9,465 nucleotides of DNA. Origin: an uncultured Micrococcaceae bacterium (GTDB lineage: Bacteria; Actinomycetota; Actinomycetes; Actinomycetales; Micrococcaceae). Made by a program: the position numbers and the translations under genes. Positions 7,769 to 9,465 of this stretch are shown here, piece after piece (the first letter of the stretch is position 1; each line of letters starts with the position of its first letter). The notes beneath the pieces were generated by a model that was given only the letters and a program-made list of their open reading frames with translations, was not told the DNA's origin and ran no database searches. The DNA is taken from the NCBI GenBank assembly GCA_937896705.1, contig CALBOC010000313.1, positions 1 through 9,465 on the forward strand, written 5' to 3'.

Positions 7769-8319
7769 TCTTCCATTGTGTCATCCGTTTTGGGATACAC
7801 AATCGAACCGTCTTCTTGTGGCACGGCACCAGCGCTGAGTTCCGCGGTCATGACCTGTCCGGGACCCATAATGTGTTCTACATTGTAGTTGGCGGCGAGT
7901 AAGTAATCGGCGATGATGCGCCGGTGGCACCGCCACCACACGGCCTCGGCACACATCAGGACGGTCGGCTGTGCTTGGACTGTCTCTTCGAGTTCGGTGA
8001 AAGCCTGGTGGAACTCGTCCGAGAGCGCGTGATCGGCATAGTTGTGGAAGCTGCGATTCTGCCACCACGCATTGACTGCAAACTCGATGTCTTTGCTGAC
8101 CTTGCGTCGACCGGTCAGTCCTGACGCGCGGGTGAGTTCAATATCGTGGTCGGATAGCTGCTCTGCCAACGTATCCGCGTTGAACTGCGGGTAGCGTTTA
8201 GAGCCGGGCAACTTGCGGACATCTACGACGTGCCGGACCGAGTGCTCCACTAACAGCTCGATGAACTCATCAAGGCTCCGGTTGGAGTGCCCCACCGTAA
8301 AGACCGTCGGGAGTGTCAC
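7765..8319 (-). CDS. DUF488 family protein
   Basis: This 184-residue protein of unknown function is probably cytoplasmic; no signal peptide or membrane segment is visible. It carries the DUF488 signature motifs in order: TVGHSNRS (8-15), VDVRKLPGSKRYPQF (32-46), an aromatic-rich middle (WWQNRSFHNY, 85-94), and LMCAEAVWWRCHRRIIAD (121-138) with Cys123, Glu125, Cys131, His132 and the Arg pair. The conserved polar residues suggest an enzyme or a metal or nucleotide binder, but no reaction is established. The start is a GTG at 8319, six bases after the DUF2945 stop, with no good Shine-Dalgarno; GGAAG lies about 16 bases upstream. The N-terminal motif TVGHS at residue 8 leaves little room for another start. 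The stop overlaps the UvrA-like ATG. Confidence 0.88.
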   Translation of the reverse strand: MTLPTVFTVGHSNRSLDEFIELLVEHSVRHVVDVRKLPGSKRYPQFNADTLAEQLSDHDIELTRASGLTGRRKVSKDIEFAVNAWWQNRSFHNYADHALSDEFHQAFTELEETVQAQPTVLMCAEAVWWRCHRRIIADYLLAANYNVEHIMGPGQVMTAELSAGAVPQEDGSIVYPKTDDTMEE

Positions 8320-8325
8320 GACAGC

Positions 8326-8538
8326 CTAGTCAATCTTCCGCAACGCGCTGCCCTTATGCGCAGCAATGTGGTCGGTCTTGTCGCTCTCAATCTCATATTG
8401 CGGATCATCTTTGGAAGCTCTACGGGTGTGACCCTTATAGTCAAAGTCAGCCGTATGCACTTTGATAATCTTCCCCGAGACACGGCCGGCCTCGGAGTTC
8501 CACGACACATGATCCCCGACGGAAAACTTGGTCCCCAT
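8326..8538 (-). CDS. DUF2945 small protein (hypervirulence-associated TUDOR-like domain)
   Basis: This 70-residue basic, soluble protein has the DUF2945 pattern. It opens with FSVGDHVSWNSEAG (5-18), then GKIIKVHTADFDYKGHTRRA (22-41), DDPQYEIESDKT (44-55) and a closing region rich in His, Ala and Lys (HKGSALRKI). The fold is predicted in the family to be a small SH3/Tudor-like barrel. The molecular role is unknown; nucleic-acid or protein binding is only a guess. The start at 8538 is chosen over an in-frame ATG at 8601 because GGAGGT (8543-8548) sits four bases before it, while the longer version would overlap the preceding gene and adds a non-family basic tail. It begins 11 bases after the Rieske gene and ends six bases before the DUF488 gene. 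That packing supports co-expression. Confidence 0.88.
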   Translation of the reverse strand: MGTKFSVGDHVSWNSEAGRVSGKIIKVHTADFDYKGHTRRASKDDPQYEIESDKTDHIAAHKGSALRKID

Positions 8539-8549
8539 CTCAACCTCCG

Positions 8550-9401
8550 TTAGTTCGCGCTTCGGATTGCGATGCGACCGTCTTCGGCTCGGACCTGCCA
8601 CATCGGCTGACCTGAACCTGCTGGACCGCGTTCGGGCGTTCCATCGGCGATGCGGAATTTACTTTGGTGCCACGGGCAGACGATGCAATCATTTTCGATA
8701 TGGCCTTTATCAAGTGGGCCACCGGCGTGGGCGCATGTGGCTGACATAGCGTGAAGATCACCTTTGTGACGTGTCAACACCACCGGCGTCTCACCCACGG
8801 TGACACGGTGGAGCTGACCTTCGGTGATGTCATCTTCGGCTGCGACATCGGTCCATTGTTTGGAACGCTTTTGGAAGGCTGTGTGGTTCACACCCACCCC
8901 CATGTCGAAGGAGAGGTGGCCACCGAGATACCCCGCTGCGCCAGTAAAGCCCAGACCAATAAAGGACAGCCCGGCACCCAGCACGTGGCGATCTTTGCGG
9001 CGCGCCAACCAGGACATAACTTGGAAGTTCATTCCGACCGAGTTCGCGATGGCGTGTACGGTACCGACACGACGTGGTTTGCCGTAACTTTCCGACCAAT
9101 CAGACGCGCCGGTAATCGCAACCGGGATCGAGGAGAGGATGCCCAAGGCGACTAGTCGCTGAGAGGCCGGCCGCATTGTTTCGCCACCGGTCACGTCCAA
9201 CACGCTGGCCATGGCCCAGGCGCCAATCGGAACGTCAGAAAGCATGGGGTGGAGCTGATGGCCGAGCCAAGAGCCAGAAAGTGCGGCCTTAATCTTGTCC
9301 GGGGAGGTGAGCTTTGACACCCATTCGGCAACGGGCGCAGAGACACCATCAAGGGATTTTTCGTTTTCTATGCGTTTGACAACTCGTGATAATCCAAACA
9401 T
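8550..9401 (-). CDS. DUF2231-Rieske [2Fe-2S] fusion membrane protein
   Basis: This 283-residue protein has two domains. Residues about 45-170 form a DUF2231 membrane domain. It has GHQLHPMLSDVPIGAW (47-62), three or four hydrophobic segments (about 53-70, 82-100, 113-132, 139-160), and histidines at 48, 51, 116 and 162 that could bind haem or metal. Residues about 183-282 form a Rieske domain with the cluster ligands C223-x-H225 and C242-x2-H245 in CAHAGGPL and CPWHQSKF. The cluster motif is of the ferredoxin/oxygenase Rieske type (CPWH), without the extra cysteine pair of cytochrome bc1 Rieske proteins. A membrane-bound electron carrier is the likely role; partners are not visible. No signal peptide is seen. 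The ATG at 9401 has AAAGAGGA (9409-9416) seven bases upstream. It is the first gene of the four-gene unit that ends with the UvrA-like gene. Confidence 0.9.
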   Translation of the reverse strand: MFGLSRVVKRIENEKSLDGVSAPVAEWVSKLTSPDKIKAALSGSWLGHQLHPMLSDVPIGAWAMASVLDVTGGETMRPASQRLVALGILSSIPVAITGASDWSESYGKPRRVGTVHAIANSVGMNFQVMSWLARRKDRHVLGAGLSFIGLGFTGAAGYLGGHLSFDMGVGVNHTAFQKRSKQWTDVAAEDDITEGQLHRVTVGETPVVLTRHKGDLHAMSATCAHAGGPLDKGHIENDCIVCPWHQSKFRIADGTPERGPAGSGQPMWQVRAEDGRIAIRSAN

Positions 9402-9450
9402 GCGCTGTTCCTCTTTCGTCTATTGATGCCAGTCCAGCTGCTGTAGGACC

Positions 9451-9463
9451 AATACGAAGTATT
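9451..9463. repeat. Short inverted repeat upstream of the Rieske operon
   Basis: AATAC-GAA-GTATT is a perfect 5-base inverted repeat with a 3-base centre, lying about 50-62 bases before the first gene of the operon. It could be part of an operator or promoter, but 13 bases at the window edge is too little to decide, and a chance origin is possible. I see no convincing -35/-10 pair between it and the gene. Confidence 0.35.
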
Positions 9464-9465
9464 AG

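Noticed and set aside
8539..8601. A longer DUF2945 protein starting inside the Rieske gene.
   Set aside because: The extension lies over the Rieske C-terminal codons, adds a non-family tail, and the internal ATG has a near-ideal GGAGGT site.
8751..9155. Open frame of 134 codons on the plus strand opposite the Rieske gene.
   Set aside because: It is antisense to the DUF2231 domain, with no supporting ribosome site or recognisable motif.

Overview
The window reads as chromosomal DNA of an actinobacterium. Supporting signs are a moderately high GC content, Shine-Dalgarno sites of AAGGAG type, GTG and TTG starts, a gatC-gatA gene order with ATGA coupling, a DtxR/IdeR-like iron box, and the DUF2231-Rieske and UvrB-independent UvrA families. 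A Micrococcales member is a guess from protein flavour, not a proof. I see no tRNA, rRNA, CRISPR array, insertion sequence or phage gene.

Layout, left to right. (1) 1-1759, minus strand: gatC followed by gatA, which runs off the left edge. They encode two subunits of the tRNA amidotransferase GatCAB and overlap by ATGA. (2) 1760-2038: a divergent regulatory region with a likely gatC promoter on one side. On the other side is a likely promoter overlapped by iron-box-like sequences. (3) 2039-2905, plus strand: a siderophore-interacting flavin reductase, the only plus-strand gene. It meets the next gene tail to tail, and both stop codons lie in one CTAG. (4) 2902-4986, minus strand: a two-gene unit, a sodium:solute symporter followed 24 bases later by a universal stress protein. 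(5) 4987-5245: no gene, but a candidate promoter for the symporter. (6) 5246-9401, minus strand: four tightly packed genes, transcribed in the order DUF2231-Rieske protein, DUF2945 small protein, DUF488 protein, and short UvrA-like ATPase lacking the UvrB-binding region. Gaps are 11 and 6 bases, then a 4-base overlap. (7) 9402-9465: the start of the upstream region, with a small inverted repeat.

How the genes work together. GatCA belongs to core translation. The reductase probably frees iron from imported siderophores and looks iron-controlled. The symporter/Usp pair suggests solute uptake with a co-expressed nucleotide-binding stress protein. The four-gene operon joins a membrane redox protein, two small proteins of unknown function and a DNA-binding-type ATPase; a role in stress, drug or DNA-damage tolerance is inference. 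This operon is the part least explained by known biology, but each component belongs to a known family. I do not see clear proof of a wholly new system.
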